Part shown: positions 25,872-38,544 of the stretch, in pieces
Position numbering within the stretch: position 1 is the stretch's first letter
How the letters are laid out: every line of letters begins with the position of its first letter
Assembly (NCBI RefSeq): GCF_000745855.1
Contig: NZ_KN050766.1
Span: forward strand, 153,557-217,556
Length of the DNA: 64,000 nucleotides
Direction: 5' to 3'
Source: Xenophilus azovorans DSM 13620
GTDB lineage: Bacteria; Pseudomonadota; Gammaproteobacteria; Burkholderiales; Burkholderiaceae_C
Position numbers and translations under genes: made by a program
The notes under the pieces: generated by a model
Database searches by the model: none
The model's input: only the letters and a program-made list of their open reading frames with translations
Told to the model about the DNA's origin: nothing

Positions 25872-27593
25872 TCACCCGCCCGGCGGCAGTCCCGCGGCCT
25901 GGCGCGCCACCTTCAGCCGCTTGCGCAGCGACACCTCGGCCAGGTCCAGCTCGGCCACCAGGCTGCGCAGCGACTCGTCGTTGATGCGGTGCATGTGCCG
26001 CTCGGCGTACAGCGTGTCGCGCTCGATGCGCGTGCACTTCAGGCGCAGCTCCAGCTCCATCACGTAGCGCAGCCGCCGCTGGTGCACGGCCTCGGGCGTG
26101 TCGGCCTGGGCCTCGGGCGTGGCCGGCGCGGACGGGTCGTCGCCGTCGTCCAGCAGGTCGATGCGCTTGCGGTAGTCCTGCGTCAGCCGGCCGGCTGCCT
26201 CGCGGTACTGGGCCAGCCACTGCGGGTCGGCGCCCTCGTGCTCGGCCGGGTCCGGCGCCAGGCCGGCCATGGCGGCGCGGCAGGCGGCCAGGCGGGCCTG
26301 CCGCTCCTCGCGCGCCTCCGGCGGCTCGGCCGGCAGGGGCAGCCGGCGCAGCACCAGCGGCAGGCCGATGCTGCCCACCACCAGCGTGAAGAGGATGGTG
26401 CCCGCCGCCAGGAAGACCAGCAGGTCGCGCGCCGGGAAGGGCGCGCGCTCGTCCAGCATCAGCGGGACGGACAGCGCGCCCGCCAGCGTCACCGCCCCGC
26501 GGATGCCCGCCAGCGTGGTGGCCAGCGTGAGGCGCCACGAGGGCCGCACGGCCATCTTGCCCGCCAGGTGCGCCTTCAGCAGGCTGCCCTGCACGGCCAG
26601 CGAGAGCCAGATCCAGCGCAGCAGCAGCAGCGCGCACGAGATGGCCGCCACATAGCCCGCCAGCGCCCAGGCGCCGTGGTGGCTGGCCTCGCCGATGGTC
26701 TGCACGATGGACGGCAGCTGCAGCCCCAGCAGCAGGAAGATGGCGCCGTTGAAGGCCGACTCGATCATGGCCCAGGTGCCTTCGGTCTGGATGCGCTCGG
26801 AGACGAACTCGCTGCGCTCCAGGTCGGCGAAGTTGGTGGTGATGCCCGCCGCCACCGCCGCCAGGATGCCCGAGACGCCGATGCGCTCGCCCACGATGTA
26901 GGCCGCGAAGGGCAGCAGCACCAGCAGCAGCACCATCTGCGTGGCCGCCACGTCGCCCACCCGGCGCGTGACGGCGGCCCGCGCGCGGGCGAAGCCCCAG
27001 CCCAGCAGCGCGCCCGCGCCCAGGCCGCCCAGCGCGATCCAGAGGAATTCCGAGGCCACGCCGGTCCACGAGAACAGGCCGGTGAGCGTGGCCGCCACGG
27101 CGAACTTCAGCGCCACCAGGCCCGAGGCGTCGTTCAGCAGCGACTCGCCCTCCAGCAGGTGCATGGTCTTGGCCGGCATGCCCAGCCCGCGCGTGATGGC
27201 CGAGACGGCCACCGCGTCGGTGGGCGAGACCACCGCGGCGAGCGCGAAGGCCACCGTCAGCGGCATCTCCGGGATCATCCAGTGGATCAGCCAGCCCAGC
27301 CCCAGCACGGTGAACAGCACCAGGCCCAGCGCCAGCCGCAGGATGGGCTGCCACAGCGCGAAGAACTCGCGCTTGGGGATGCGCCAGCCGTCCGCGAACA
27401 GCAGCGGCGGGATGAACAGCAGCAGGAACAGCTCGGGGTCGAAGGCGATGTGCAGCCCGCCCTGCGGCCAGGACAGCAGCGCGCCCAGCGCGATCTGGAT
27501 CAGCGGCAGCGGGATGGCGCGCAGGTAGCGCGCGGCGATGCCGGTGAGTGCGCCCAGCATCAGCACCAGAAGGACGGTTTCGACGGTATGCAC
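25872..27593 (-). CDS. Na+/H+ antiporter, CPA1 (NhaP-like) family
   Basis: This is an inner-membrane antiporter of about 573 residues with about 12 transmembrane segments. The core helices [17 protein letters not shown] and [20 protein letters not shown] contain the CPA1 ion-site residues, an Asp in each (SPTDAVA and LLNDASG). A hydrophilic C-terminal region of about 150 residues, with several Arg-rich stretches, follows the last membrane helix. The GTG at 27593 starts [14 protein letters not shown], right at the first helix. A longer version from 27647 would add 18 poorly conserved residues. It lies within the liu region on the opposite strand and has no obvious link to leucine breakdown. 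Confidence 0.85.
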   Translation of the reverse strand: MHTVETVLLVLMLGALTGIAARYLRAIPLPLIQIALGALLSWPQGGLHIAFDPELFLLLFIPPLLFADGWRIPKREFFALWQPILRLALGLVLFTVLGLGWLIHWMIPEMPLTVAFALAAVVSPTDAVAVSAITRGLGMPAKTMHLLEGESLLNDASGLVALKFAVAATLTGLFSWTGVASEFLWIALGGLGAGALLGWGFARARAAVTRRVGDVAATQMVLLLVLLPFAAYIVGERIGVSGILAAVAAGITTNFADLERSEFVSERIQTEGTWAMIESAFNGAIFLLLGLQLPSIVQTIGEASHHGAWALAGYVAAISCALLLLRWIWLSLAVQGSLLKAHLAGKMAVRPSWRLTLATTLAGIRGAVTLAGALSVPLMLDERAPFPARDLLVFLAAGTILFTLVVGSIGLPLVLRRLPLPAEPPEAREERQARLAACRAAMAGLAPDPAEHEGADPQWLAQYREAAGRLTQDYRKRIDLLDDGDDPSAPATPEAQADTPEAVHQRRLRYVMELELRLKCTRIERDTLYAERHMHRINDESLRSLVAELDLAEVSLRKRLKVARQAAGLPPGG

Positions 27594-27691
27594 GAAGAAG
27601 AAGAGAAGCGAAGAACGGTGACGGCAGGAGCGGGCGGAGCCCACCATGCATCATCGCGCAGCGCGGCGTCACCCATCACGGAAAGTCATTC

Positions 27692-29302
<1,611 letters not shown>

Positions 29303-29341
29303 GGTGTACGATGTGTGTGTTCTGAGAGATTTATACACATA
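29303..29341 (+). promoter_or_regulatory. Putative vapBC promoter/operator
   Basis: The AT-rich gap between liuB and vapB contains an inverted repeat, ATGTGT (29311-29316) and ACACAT (29335-29340), 18 bp apart. Antitoxins of this class usually bind such sites and repress their own operon, so this is a plausible VapB operator; binding is inferred. Confidence 0.45.
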
Positions 29342-29677
29342 ATGCGTACCAACATCGATATCGACGACGAGTTGCTGGCCAAGGCCATGCACGCGGGGCC
29401 CTTCACCACCAAGAAGGAGACGGTGGAAGCCGGCCTGCGCCTGCTCGCGCGGCAGGCGGCCTACCGCGAGATCCTCAAGTGGGAAGGCAAGTTGAAGTGG
29501 GAAGGCGATGAGTCCATCGACTGGACACGGTCGGCGCAAGACGATGCCGAGGCGCCTGCCCAGGCGCCGACAGTGCAGGAGCCTCGCGCCCGCTACGCCG
29601 TGCGAAAGACGCGGCAGAAGGCGGATGCGCCAGCGCCTGTCGGAGACCGCAAGGTGGCGCGCCGTGCTGGTCGTTGA
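29342..29677 (+). CDS. vapB: VapB-type antitoxin
   Basis: The 111-residue product starts MRTNIDIDDELLAKAM and continues with TTKKETVEAGLRLLARQAAYREIL, the typical VapB (PF09957-like) N-terminal domain that dimerises and binds DNA. The C-terminal half is longer than usual and Ala/Glu/Pro-rich, with a basic end (ARRAGR); it should wrap around and block the toxin. The gene overlaps the toxin by 14 bp, as is common for such pairs. The ATG at 29342 starts the conserved domain; a GTG at 29315 would overlap the putative operator. Confidence 0.85.
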   Translation: MRTNIDIDDELLAKAMHAGPFTTKKETVEAGLRLLARQAAYREILKWEGKLKWEGDESIDWTRSAQDDAEAPAQAPTVQEPRARYAVRKTRQKADAPAPVGDRKVARRAGR

Positions 29678-30065
29678 CTCCAGCGTCTGGATCGATTACT
29701 TCAACGCCCGCGATTCGGCGGCGCGTGATGAGCTGCGCCGCCTGCTGGCCGACGGCCACACCCGCTTGGTGGTGCCCGACCTGGTGCTGTACGAGGTGCT
29801 GCGCGGCTTTCGCCACGAGCGCGCCATGCGCCAGGCCCGCCTGCTGCTGCAGACCCTGAGCGTCGAGCCCTGCGGCGGCGAAGACCTGGCGCTGGCCGCC
29901 GCCGAGCACTACCGCCACCTGCGCGCGCGCGGCATCACGGTGCGCAGCGCCATCGACGTGGTGGTCGCCGCCTTCTGCATCGAGCACGACTACCTGCTGC
30001 TGCACAGCGACCGCGACTTCGACGCCATCGCCACGCACCGCGGCCTGCGCGTGTGGGGGAGCTGA
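29664..30065 (+). CDS. vapC: VapC-type PIN-domain toxin
   Basis: This 133-residue PIN-domain ribonuclease has all four acidic residues of the active site: VDSSVWIDYF (Asp near 5), VLYEVLRG (Glu near 42), VRSAIDVVVAA (Asp near 98) and HSDRDFDAIA (Asp near 117). VapC toxins cut tRNA or rRNA and stop translation when the antitoxin is degraded. A GTG start is used, within the antitoxin gene, giving VLVVDSSVW. The pair lies between liuB and liuC, so it has been inserted into a metabolic cluster. Confidence 0.88.
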   Translation: MLVVDSSVWIDYFNARDSAARDELRRLLADGHTRLVVPDLVLYEVLRGFRHERAMRQARLLLQTLSVEPCGGEDLALAAAEHYRHLRARGITVRSAIDVVVAAFCIEHDYLLLHSDRDFDAIATHRGLRVWGS

Positions 30066-30067
30066 CC

Positions 30068-30583
30068 GTGCCAAGCTGGACGCGGCACTTCGCCACCCTG
30101 GCCCGCTACAACGCCTGGGCGACGCGGCGGTTGCTGGACGCGGTGGCGCGGGTGGACGAGGGCGACTACCGGCGCGACACGGGCCTGTTCTTCAAGAGCA
30201 TCCACGGCACGCTCAACCACCTGCTGGTGGGCGAGCACCTGATCTGGTTCCGGCGCTTCGACGAGGGCGTGTCGCCCCGCATGGCGCTGGACGAGGAGGC
30301 GCAGCCCGACCGCGCCGCGCTGGCGCAGGCACTGCTGGAGGGTGTTTCGCGCTGGCAACCGCTGATCGCGCGCTGGCCGGCCGGCCGCTTCGACGGCACG
30401 CTGGACTACACCACCACCCAGGGCGTGGCGGCGTCGCTGCCCTTCGCGGCCACGCTCACCCACGTCTTCAACCACGGCACCCACCACCGCGGCCAGGTCA
30501 CGGCGGCGCTCACCGCGCTCGGCCATCCCTGCCCCGTGCTCGACCTGGTCTACATGCTGCAAGAGGAGCAACGCACCCCATGA
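30068..30583 (+). CDS. DinB-family metal-binding protein
   Basis: This 171-residue protein has the DinB/YfiT four-helix fold: HFATLARYNAWATRRLLDAV at the start, then KSIHGTLNHLLVGEHLIWFRRF, and a C-terminal THVFNHGTHHRGQVTAAL. The three histidines of TLNHLL, FNHGTH and HHRGQ are the usual metal ligands. Members are thiol-dependent transferases or unknown enzymes; no substrate can be named. The GTG start follows vapC by 2 bp and has GGGGGA 6 bp before it. Its stop overlaps the next ATG, so it is coupled to liuC. Confidence 0.85.
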   Translation: MPSWTRHFATLARYNAWATRRLLDAVARVDEGDYRRDTGLFFKSIHGTLNHLLVGEHLIWFRRFDEGVSPRMALDEEAQPDRAALAQALLEGVSRWQPLIARWPAGRFDGTLDYTTTQGVAASLPFAATLTHVFNHGTHHRGQVTAALTALGHPCPVLDLVYMLQEEQRTP

Positions 30584-31371
30584 CGTCCTTCACGACACTC
30601 GAACTGCAGATCGACGGCGCCGTCGCGCGCATCTGGCTCAACCGCCCCGAGATGCGCAACGCCATCGACGACGTGTTCATCCGCGAGCTGGGCGAGGCCT
30701 TCGCGCAGGCCGAGGCTGCGCCGGGCGTGCGCGCCGTGGTGCTGGGCGGGCGCGGCCCGGCCTTCTGCGCCGGCGCGAACCTCAACTGGATGAAGCGCGC
30801 CGCGGAGTTCACGCCCGAGCAGAACCTGCAGGACGCGGCCGGCCTGCCGCGCATGCTGCGCACCCTGCACGCCAGCCGCCTGCCGGTGATCGCCCGCGTG
30901 CAGGGCGACGTGTACGCCGGCGGCATGGGCCTGGTGTCGGTGTGCGACGTGGCCATCGCGGCCGAGAGCGCGAACTTCTGCCTGTCGGAAGTGAAGATCG
31001 GCCTGATCCCCGCGACCATCAGCCCCTACGTCATCCGCGCGATGGGCGCGCGCGCGGCGCAGCGTTACTTTCTCACCGGCGAGCGCTTCTCCGCCGCCGA
31101 GGCGCACCGCATCGGCTTCGTGCACGAGGTGGTGCCGGCCGACGCGCTGGACGCCAAGGTCGACGAGGTGCTGAAGAACATCGCCGCCGCCGCGCCCGGG
31201 GCGGTGAACGAATGCAAGCGGCTGCTGCGCGACGTGACGGGCGAGCGCATCGATGACGCGCTCTCGGACGAGACCGTGCGCCGCATCGCCGCATTGCGCG
31301 CCAGCGAGGAAGGGCAGGAGGGCCTGCGCTCCTTCCTCGAGAAGCGCAAGCCGAGCTGGGTCTCGCGCTGA
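30580..31371 (+). CDS. liuC: Methylglutaconyl-CoA hydratase (enoyl-CoA hydratase family)
   Basis: This 263-residue crotonase-family enzyme should hydrate 3-methylglutaconyl-CoA to HMG-CoA. The oxyanion-hole segments are RGPAFCAGANLNWMKRAA, typical of the Liu/Gny subgroup, and VQGDVYAGGMGLVSVCDVAIAAESANFCLSEVKIGLIPA. The context supports the role: the isovaleryl-CoA dehydrogenase and both carboxylase subunits are near. The start overlaps the DinB stop (ATGA). Crotonase paralogues with other substrates cannot be excluded from sequence alone. Confidence 0.88.
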   Translation: MTSFTTLELQIDGAVARIWLNRPEMRNAIDDVFIRELGEAFAQAEAAPGVRAVVLGGRGPAFCAGANLNWMKRAAEFTPEQNLQDAAGLPRMLRTLHASRLPVIARVQGDVYAGGMGLVSVCDVAIAAESANFCLSEVKIGLIPATISPYVIRAMGARAAQRYFLTGERFSAAEAHRIGFVHEVVPADALDAKVDEVLKNIAAAAPGAVNECKRLLRDVTGERIDDALSDETVRRIAALRASEEGQEGLRSFLEKRKPSWVSR

Positions 31372-31383
31372 TCCGCGCCCATC

Positions 31384-32112
31384 ATGTTCGACGCCGTCCT
31401 CCAGTGGCTGCACCGCATCGGCCTGCATCCGCAGCCGGCGCTGGCGGATGCCGCCGGCGCGGCCAGCCAGCACGCCAGCCAGGCGCTGGGGCAGATGGAC
31501 ATGCCTTCGCTGCTGGCGCTGGCCGGCGCGCTGGGCTGGGCCAGCGGCTTCCGGCTGTACGCGGTGGTGTTCCTGGTCGGCGCGATGGGCGCGGCCGGCT
31601 GGATCGTGCTGCCGCCGGGCCTGCACCTGCTGGCGCATCCGGTGGTGCTCACGGCCAGCGGCCTGATGCTGCTGGTGGAGTTCTTCGCCGACAAGATCCC
31701 CTGGCTGGACAGCGTGTGGGACACCGTCCACAGCGTCATCCGCATCCCGGGCGGCGCGCTGCTGGCGGCCGGCGTGTTCGGCGGCGACGGCGCGGTGTGG
31801 ACCCTGGTGGCGGGCCTCATGGGCGGCTCGCTGGCCGCCACCGCCTTCGCCACCAAGGCCGCCACGCGCGCCGCGATCAACACCTCGCCCGAGCCTTTCA
31901 GCAACTGGTTCGCCTCGCTGTTCGAGGACGGGCTGGTGATCGGCATCGTGTGGCTGGCGACGCAGCATCCGGTGGCCTTCGGCGTCGCCCTGCTCGTGAT
32001 GGTGCTCCTGTCGGCCGTGCTGCTGGTGGTGCTGTGGAAGTTCCTGCGCGCGGTGCTGCGCAAGTTGCGTGCGTTTTTCGGCGGGGGCGCCTCGGCGGCC
32101 CCGCAAGCCTGA
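31384..32112 (+). CDS. DUF4126 membrane protein
   Basis: This 242-residue inner-membrane protein matches DUF4126. It has LLALAGALGWASGFRLYAVVFLVGAM, a loop with FFADKIPWLDSVWDTVHSVIRIPGGALLAAG and further hydrophobic segments, for about six helices, ending in a basic tail. Function is unknown. It lies 12 bp downstream of liuC and 16 bp before liuD, so it shares their transcript, although no role in leucine breakdown is known. Confidence 0.82.
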   Translation: MFDAVLQWLHRIGLHPQPALADAAGAASQHASQALGQMDMPSLLALAGALGWASGFRLYAVVFLVGAMGAAGWIVLPPGLHLLAHPVVLTASGLMLLVEFFADKIPWLDSVWDTVHSVIRIPGGALLAAGVFGGDGAVWTLVAGLMGGSLAATAFATKAATRAAINTSPEPFSNWFASLFEDGLVIGIVWLATQHPVAFGVALLVMVLLSAVLLVVLWKFLRAVLRKLRAFFGGGASAAPQA

Positions 32113-32128
32113 ATCCAAGGAGAACGAT

Positions 32129-34258
<2,130 letters not shown>

Positions 34259-34387
34259 GCACGCGACGCCGGCGCCAGGCGTGCCCGAATGGAAAAGGCT
34301 GCCGGAGATCGAATGGTGGGCAGTTTCCAACCCTCTTGTGCGTGCTCGCGCGTATCACCGCGATCACCACTCGCGGACACTCCTCCC

Positions 34388-35293
34388 ATGCAGCGATCCT
34401 TCCCTTTCTCCTTCCCCGGCGCCCTGAGGGCCGGCCTGCTGGCCCTGGGCACCCTGCTGGCGGCCGGCTGCCAGAAGCACGAGGTGCCGCAGGCACTGGC
34501 CGAGGCACCGGCCAGCGCCAGGCTGGCCGGCGGCGCGGCTGCGCCGGCCGAGCCTGCGCGTGCGCGGGAGGATTCGGCCGCCGAGGCGCCGGCCGAGCGC
34601 TTCCTGGCGGTGCGCCACGACCTGAGCGTCGAGGTCGCCCCCGACAGGCTGCCCGAGGCCTGGACCAGCGTGCGCGAACTCTGCGGCACGCTGCGCTGCG
34701 AACTGCTGTCGTCCTCCCTGCAGCGCGAGACGGCGCAGCAGGCGGGCGCCGCCTCGCTCGAGATGCGCGTCCTGCCTGCCGACGTGGACAGGCTGCTCGG
34801 CGGCCTGGCCGGCGTGGCGCAGGTCGTGCAGCACGACACCACCAGCGAGGACAAGACCGCCGAGGTGGTCGACGTCGAGGCCCACATCCGCAACCGCACC
34901 GAGTTCCGCGACAGCCTGCGCGCCATGCTGGCGGACAAGTCGGTCAAGCGCGAGATGTCGGACCTGCTCGAGATCCAGCGCACGCTGGCCGACACCCAGG
35001 CCGACCTCGACAGCAGCGCCACCCGGCGCAAGATCCTGGCGCAGCAGACCGGCGTGCAGCACGTCCAGGTCCGCTTCGCGCCCACGCGCGCGCTGGTGCA
35101 GGGTGCCCGCACGGGGCCGATCGGCCGTGCGATGCGCGAGGCCGGCGAGGTGCTGGCCGGCAGCGTTGCGGCGCTCATCACCTTCGTCGCCGCCGTGCTG
35201 CCCTGGGCCGTGGTGGCCGTGCCGCTCTTCTGGGGCCTTGGTGTGCTGGCGCGAGCGTGGCGCCGCCGCCGTGCCCGCAGAACCGGGGCATGA
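34388..35293 (+). CDS. DUF4349 domain lipoprotein
   Basis: This 301-residue protein has a signal sequence ending in the lipobox LLAAGC (Cys near 28), so it should be a lipoprotein. The DUF4349 region covers roughly residues 70-290, with a VDVEAHIRNRTEFRDSLRAMLADKSVKREMSDLLEIQRTLADTQADL helical section that can form a coiled coil. A C-terminal transmembrane helix (VAALITFVAAVLPWAVVAVPLFWGLG) and basic tail follow. Function is unknown. It is 129 bp after liuD, facing a LysR gene. Confidence 0.85.
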   Translation: MQRSFPFSFPGALRAGLLALGTLLAAGCQKHEVPQALAEAPASARLAGGAAAPAEPARAREDSAAEAPAERFLAVRHDLSVEVAPDRLPEAWTSVRELCGTLRCELLSSSLQRETAQQAGAASLEMRVLPADVDRLLGGLAGVAQVVQHDTTSEDKTAEVVDVEAHIRNRTEFRDSLRAMLADKSVKREMSDLLEIQRTLADTQADLDSSATRRKILAQQTGVQHVQVRFAPTRALVQGARTGPIGRAMREAGEVLAGSVAALITFVAAVLPWAVVAVPLFWGLGVLARAWRRRRARRTGA

Positions 35294-35340
35294 CGACGAT
35301 CGGCGGCGCGGTGGGGGGGAAGGCTCCACGCGCCGGGCGA

Positions 35341-36270
35341 TCAGGCCGCCGACGGGGCGGAGTTGCCGCGGCCGGGCGAGTGAGCCTCAGCCTGCAGGCC
35401 GGCCATGAAGGCCCGGCTCGCGGGCGACAGCGAGCGGCCGATGCGCGTGACGATGCCGATCGGCCGTGACACCGCCGGCTGCACCAGCGGCACGGTCGCC
35501 AGGGCGGCCATGTCCACCAGTTGCAGCGCCAGCCGCGGCAGGGCGGTGATGCCCAGCCCGCCGGCCACCATCGCGCCGCAGGCCGCCACGCTCGGGAACT
35601 CCAGCACCGGCCGCACCGGCCTGCGCAGGCGCAGGAAGGCCGCGTCCGTCACCGCCCGGATGCTGCTGTGCGGCGCGCTCACGATGCACGGGCGGGTGGC
35701 GAACACCGACCAGGGGACGGACCGGCGCGCGGCGAGCGGGTCGTCGCGGCGGCACACCAGCACGAAGGCATCGTCGAGCAGGTGCTGGTAGTGCAGGCGC
35801 TGCTGCGGCGCCGGGCGCACGCTCAGGCCGAAGTCGGCGCGGCCTTCCTCCACCGCGGCCAGCAGCATGTCGGCCGGCGCCTCGGTCAGCGCGAAGCGCA
35901 CCTGCGGGTGCGTGCGCATGAACGCGGCCGCCGCGCGCACCGCCAGGGCGACGCTGATGGACGGCAGCGCTGTCACCGTCACGCAGCCGCTGCGCCCGGC
36001 CATGAACTCGCCCAGGTCGCCCAGCGCGTCGTCGAAGTCGCGCAGGATGCGGCGCGCGATGGGCAGCAGCTCCTGCCCGACGGCCGTGATGCGCACGTGG
36101 CGCGTGTCGCGGTCGAACAGGCGCGCGCTCAGCGTCTGCTCGGCGCGCCGGATGGCGCCGCTGAGCGCCGGCTGCGACTGGCCGAGCTGCTGCGCGGCCT
36201 GCCGGAAGCTGCCGCACTCCGCCACGCGCACGAAGGCCTCGAGCTGCCGCACGTTGAGGTCGATGCGCAT
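35341..36270 (-). CDS. LysR-family transcriptional regulator
   Basis: This 309-residue regulator has an N-terminal helix-turn-helix (LNVRQLEAFVRVAECGSFRQAAQQLGQSQPALSGAIRRAEQ, about residues 4-44) and an effector-binding domain (LPSISVALAVRAAAAFMRTHP and onward). It is divergently transcribed from the CoA-transferase gene, so it probably controls the island at 36382-41332. A T-N11-A motif lies between them. The effector is probably an intermediate or substrate of that pathway. Confidence 0.9.
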   Translation of the reverse strand: MRIDLNVRQLEAFVRVAECGSFRQAAQQLGQSQPALSGAIRRAEQTLSARLFDRDTRHVRITAVGQELLPIARRILRDFDDALGDLGEFMAGRSGCVTVTALPSISVALAVRAAAAFMRTHPQVRFALTEAPADMLLAAVEEGRADFGLSVRPAPQQRLHYQHLLDDAFVLVCRRDDPLAARRSVPWSVFATRPCIVSAPHSSIRAVTDAAFLRLRRPVRPVLEFPSVAACGAMVAGGLGITALPRLALQLVDMAALATVPLVQPAVSRPIGIVTRIGRSLSPASRAFMAGLQAEAHSPGRGNSAPSAA

Positions 36271-36289
36271 GTCATTGATCCGCAGGAGT

Positions 36290-36302
36290 TATCACAGATA
36301 TA
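36290..36302. promoter_or_regulatory. LysR-type T-N11-A site
   Basis: TATCACAGATATA has the LysR consensus form T-N11-A with short dyad ends (TAT/ATA), 20 bp upstream of the LysR start codon and 80 bp before the CoA-transferase start. The word TCACAGAT is repeated at 36316-36323, suggesting a second binding position. Confidence 0.45.
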
Positions 36303-36381
36303 GAAATGTAGCGATTCACAGATCAGACGCCGTTGCCTAGACTGGCCGCCAGATCAGGAGACAGACCGATGGAGAACCGAC

Positions 36382-37539
36382 ATGGCCGGCGTGCTTGAGG
36401 GCGTGCGCGTGCTGGAGCTGGGTCAGGTGCTGGCCGGCCCCTTCGCCGGCGCGATCCTGGCCGACCTGGGCGCCGAGGTGATCAAGATCGAGCGCACCGA
36501 GGGCGGCGACGACGCGCGCCGCATGGGCCCGGCCTTCCGCTACGGCGATGCGCTCAACTTCCACATCTTCAACCGCGGCAAGCAGTCGGTCGCGCTGGAC
36601 CTCAAGAGCGAGGCCGGCCGCGCGCACCTCGACCGCCTCGCGGCGCAGGCCGACGTCTTCATCCACAACCTGCGGCCCGGCGTGCCCAGGGCGCTGGGCA
36701 TCGATGGCGAGACCCTGTGCGCGCGCCACCCGCGCCTGATCTACGGCGAGATCTCGGCCTTCGGCGCCACCGGCCCGATGGCCATGCGGCCCGGCTACGA
36801 GCCGCTGCTGCAGGCCTTCAGCGGCCTGTCGAGCACGAACGGCGGCGAGGGCGACCCGCCGATGCGCTCCGGCGCCTCGATGTGCGACCAGGGCTCGGGC
36901 ATGTGGCTGGTGATCGGCGTGCTGGCGCTGCTGCACCGGCGCGAGCGCACCGGCCGCGGCGGCCTGCTGACCACCTCGCTGCTGGAGACCGCGCTGGCCT
37001 GGAACGCGCAGAAGGGCGACGCCTGGGCCAATGAGGGGCGCCTGCCGCAGCGGCACCGCTCCGGCCATCCCGGCTTCGTGCCCTACGAGGCCTTCGACAC
37101 CGCCGACGGGCCGCTGCTGATCTGCTGCGGCAACGACCGCCTGTTCGCCAAGCTGGCCCGCGCGCTGGGGCGGCCGGGCTGGATCGACGAGGCGCGCTTC
37201 GCCACCAACCGGGCCCGCCTGGCGCACAAGGCGGCGCTGTTCGAGCAGCTGGAGCCGATCCTGCGCACGCGCACGCAGGCCGAGTGGGGCGAGCTTTTCG
37301 AGGCTGCCGGCGTGCCCTGCGCACCGGTGCATTCGGTGCCCGAGGCGCTGGCGCACCCGCAGGTGCAGGCCCTGGGCATGCTGGCGCCGGTGCCCGGCGC
37401 CGACTTCTCGCTCACCGCGATGCCGCTGTGCATCGACGGCGGCCGGCCGCCGGCGCGCGGCATCGCGCCGCGCCTGGGAGAACACAACGCCCGCCACCAG
37501 GTGCCCACGCCCACCATCACACCCCCGGAGACACCATGA
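36382..37539 (+). CDS. CaiB/BaiF-type (class III) CoA-transferase
   Basis: This 385-residue enzyme starts LEGVRVLELGQVLAGPFAGAILADLGAEVIKIERTEGGDDARRMGP, as expected for the family. The catalytic aspartate is in SMCDQGSG at residue 169, the same number as in formyl-CoA transferase. It should activate an imported carboxylic acid. Its stop overlaps the next ATG, coupling it to a Bug-type receptor gene, which implies uptake and activation of the same compound. Confidence 0.9.
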   Translation: MAGVLEGVRVLELGQVLAGPFAGAILADLGAEVIKIERTEGGDDARRMGPAFRYGDALNFHIFNRGKQSVALDLKSEAGRAHLDRLAAQADVFIHNLRPGVPRALGIDGETLCARHPRLIYGEISAFGATGPMAMRPGYEPLLQAFSGLSSTNGGEGDPPMRSGASMCDQGSGMWLVIGVLALLHRRERTGRGGLLTTSLLETALAWNAQKGDAWANEGRLPQRHRSGHPGFVPYEAFDTADGPLLICCGNDRLFAKLARALGRPGWIDEARFATNRARLAHKAALFEQLEPILRTRTQAEWGELFEAAGVPCAPVHSVPEALAHPQVQALGMLAPVPGADFSLTAMPLCIDGGRPPARGIAPRLGEHNARHQVPTPTITPPETP

Positions 37540-38519
37540 CCTTCCGCGCTTCCCGCCGATCCGCCACCACCGCCCTGATGCTGAGCGCCGCGCTGGCGAT
37601 GGCCGCGCCCCTCGCCCGGGCCCAGGACTACCCGGCCAAGCCCATCACCCTCGTCGTGCCCTTCGCCGCCGGCAGCGGCACGGACCAGTCGGCGCGGGTC
37701 TACGGCCAGGCCGTGTCCGACGACATGAAGGTGCCGGTCGTGGTCGACAACAAGGGCGGCGCCAGCGGCTTCATCGCCGCCCAGTACGTCGCCAAGGCCC
37801 CGCCCGACGGCTACACCGTGTTCATCACCACCAACACCACGCAGGTGGCCAACCCCTACCTGTTCAAGACGGTGCCCTACGACCCGGTCAAGGACTTCAC
37901 GCCCATCGCGCTGCTGGCCAAGGGCCAGATGCTGCTGCTGGTGCGGCCCGACGCGCCCTACAAGACGCTGGCCGACCTGCTGGCGGCGGCGAAGAAGACG
38001 CCGGGCAAGCTCAACTTCGGCAGCGGCTCCTCGTCCAGCCAGGTGGCGGGCGAGCTGCTCAAGCAGATGGCCGGCGTGGACATCACCAACGTGCCCTACA
38101 AGAGCAACCCGCAGGCCATCACCGACCTGATCGGCGGGCAGTTCGACTTCATGTTCGCCGACGCGCCCACCGCCGTGCCGCAGGTGCAGGGCGGCAAGCT
38201 GCGCGCGCTGGCCACCAGCGGCGCCAAGCGCCTGGCCGCCGCGCCGGAGGTGCCGACCGTGGCCGAGGCCGGCGTGAAGGGCTACGACATGAGCTACTGG
38301 TTCGCCGTCTACGGGCCGGCCGGCATGCCGCCCGCCGTGGTCAAGCGCCTGAATGCGGCCTTCGGCAAGGCCTCGGCATCGCCCGAGGTCCAGGCCTTCC
38401 AGGCCAAGACCAGCGGCGAGGTGGCCTTCGGCACGCCCGAGGAACTGGCGCAGTTCCAGGCCGCCGACATGAAGAAGTGGGAGCGGGTCATCCGCGCGGC
38501 CGGCATCGAGCCGCAGTGA
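37536..38519 (+). CDS. Tripartite tricarboxylate transporter substrate-binding protein (Bug family)
   Basis: This 327-residue periplasmic receptor has a signal peptide (about 1-30, LARAQ-DYP) and the Bug hallmarks: DYPAKPITLVVPFAAGSGTDQSARV, VDNKGGASGFIAAQYVAKAPPDGYT, NTTQVANPYLFKTVPYDPVKDF and VPYKSNPQAITDLIGGQ. Bug proteins bind carboxylates through ordered waters, with few specific contacts. No TctA/TctB membrane genes are nearby, as is common in Burkholderiales. It is coupled to the CoA-transferase before it. Confidence 0.92.
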   Translation: MTFRASRRSATTALMLSAALAMAAPLARAQDYPAKPITLVVPFAAGSGTDQSARVYGQAVSDDMKVPVVVDNKGGASGFIAAQYVAKAPPDGYTVFITTNTTQVANPYLFKTVPYDPVKDFTPIALLAKGQMLLLVRPDAPYKTLADLLAAAKKTPGKLNFGSGSSSSQVAGELLKQMAGVDITNVPYKSNPQAITDLIGGQFDFMFADAPTAVPQVQGGKLRALATSGAKRLAAAPEVPTVAEAGVKGYDMSYWFAVYGPAGMPPAVVKRLNAAFGKASASPEVQAFQAKTSGEVAFGTPEELAQFQAADMKKWERVIRAAGIEPQ

Positions 38520-38544
38520 GCGCGTCCACGTGATGGAGCGAGCG

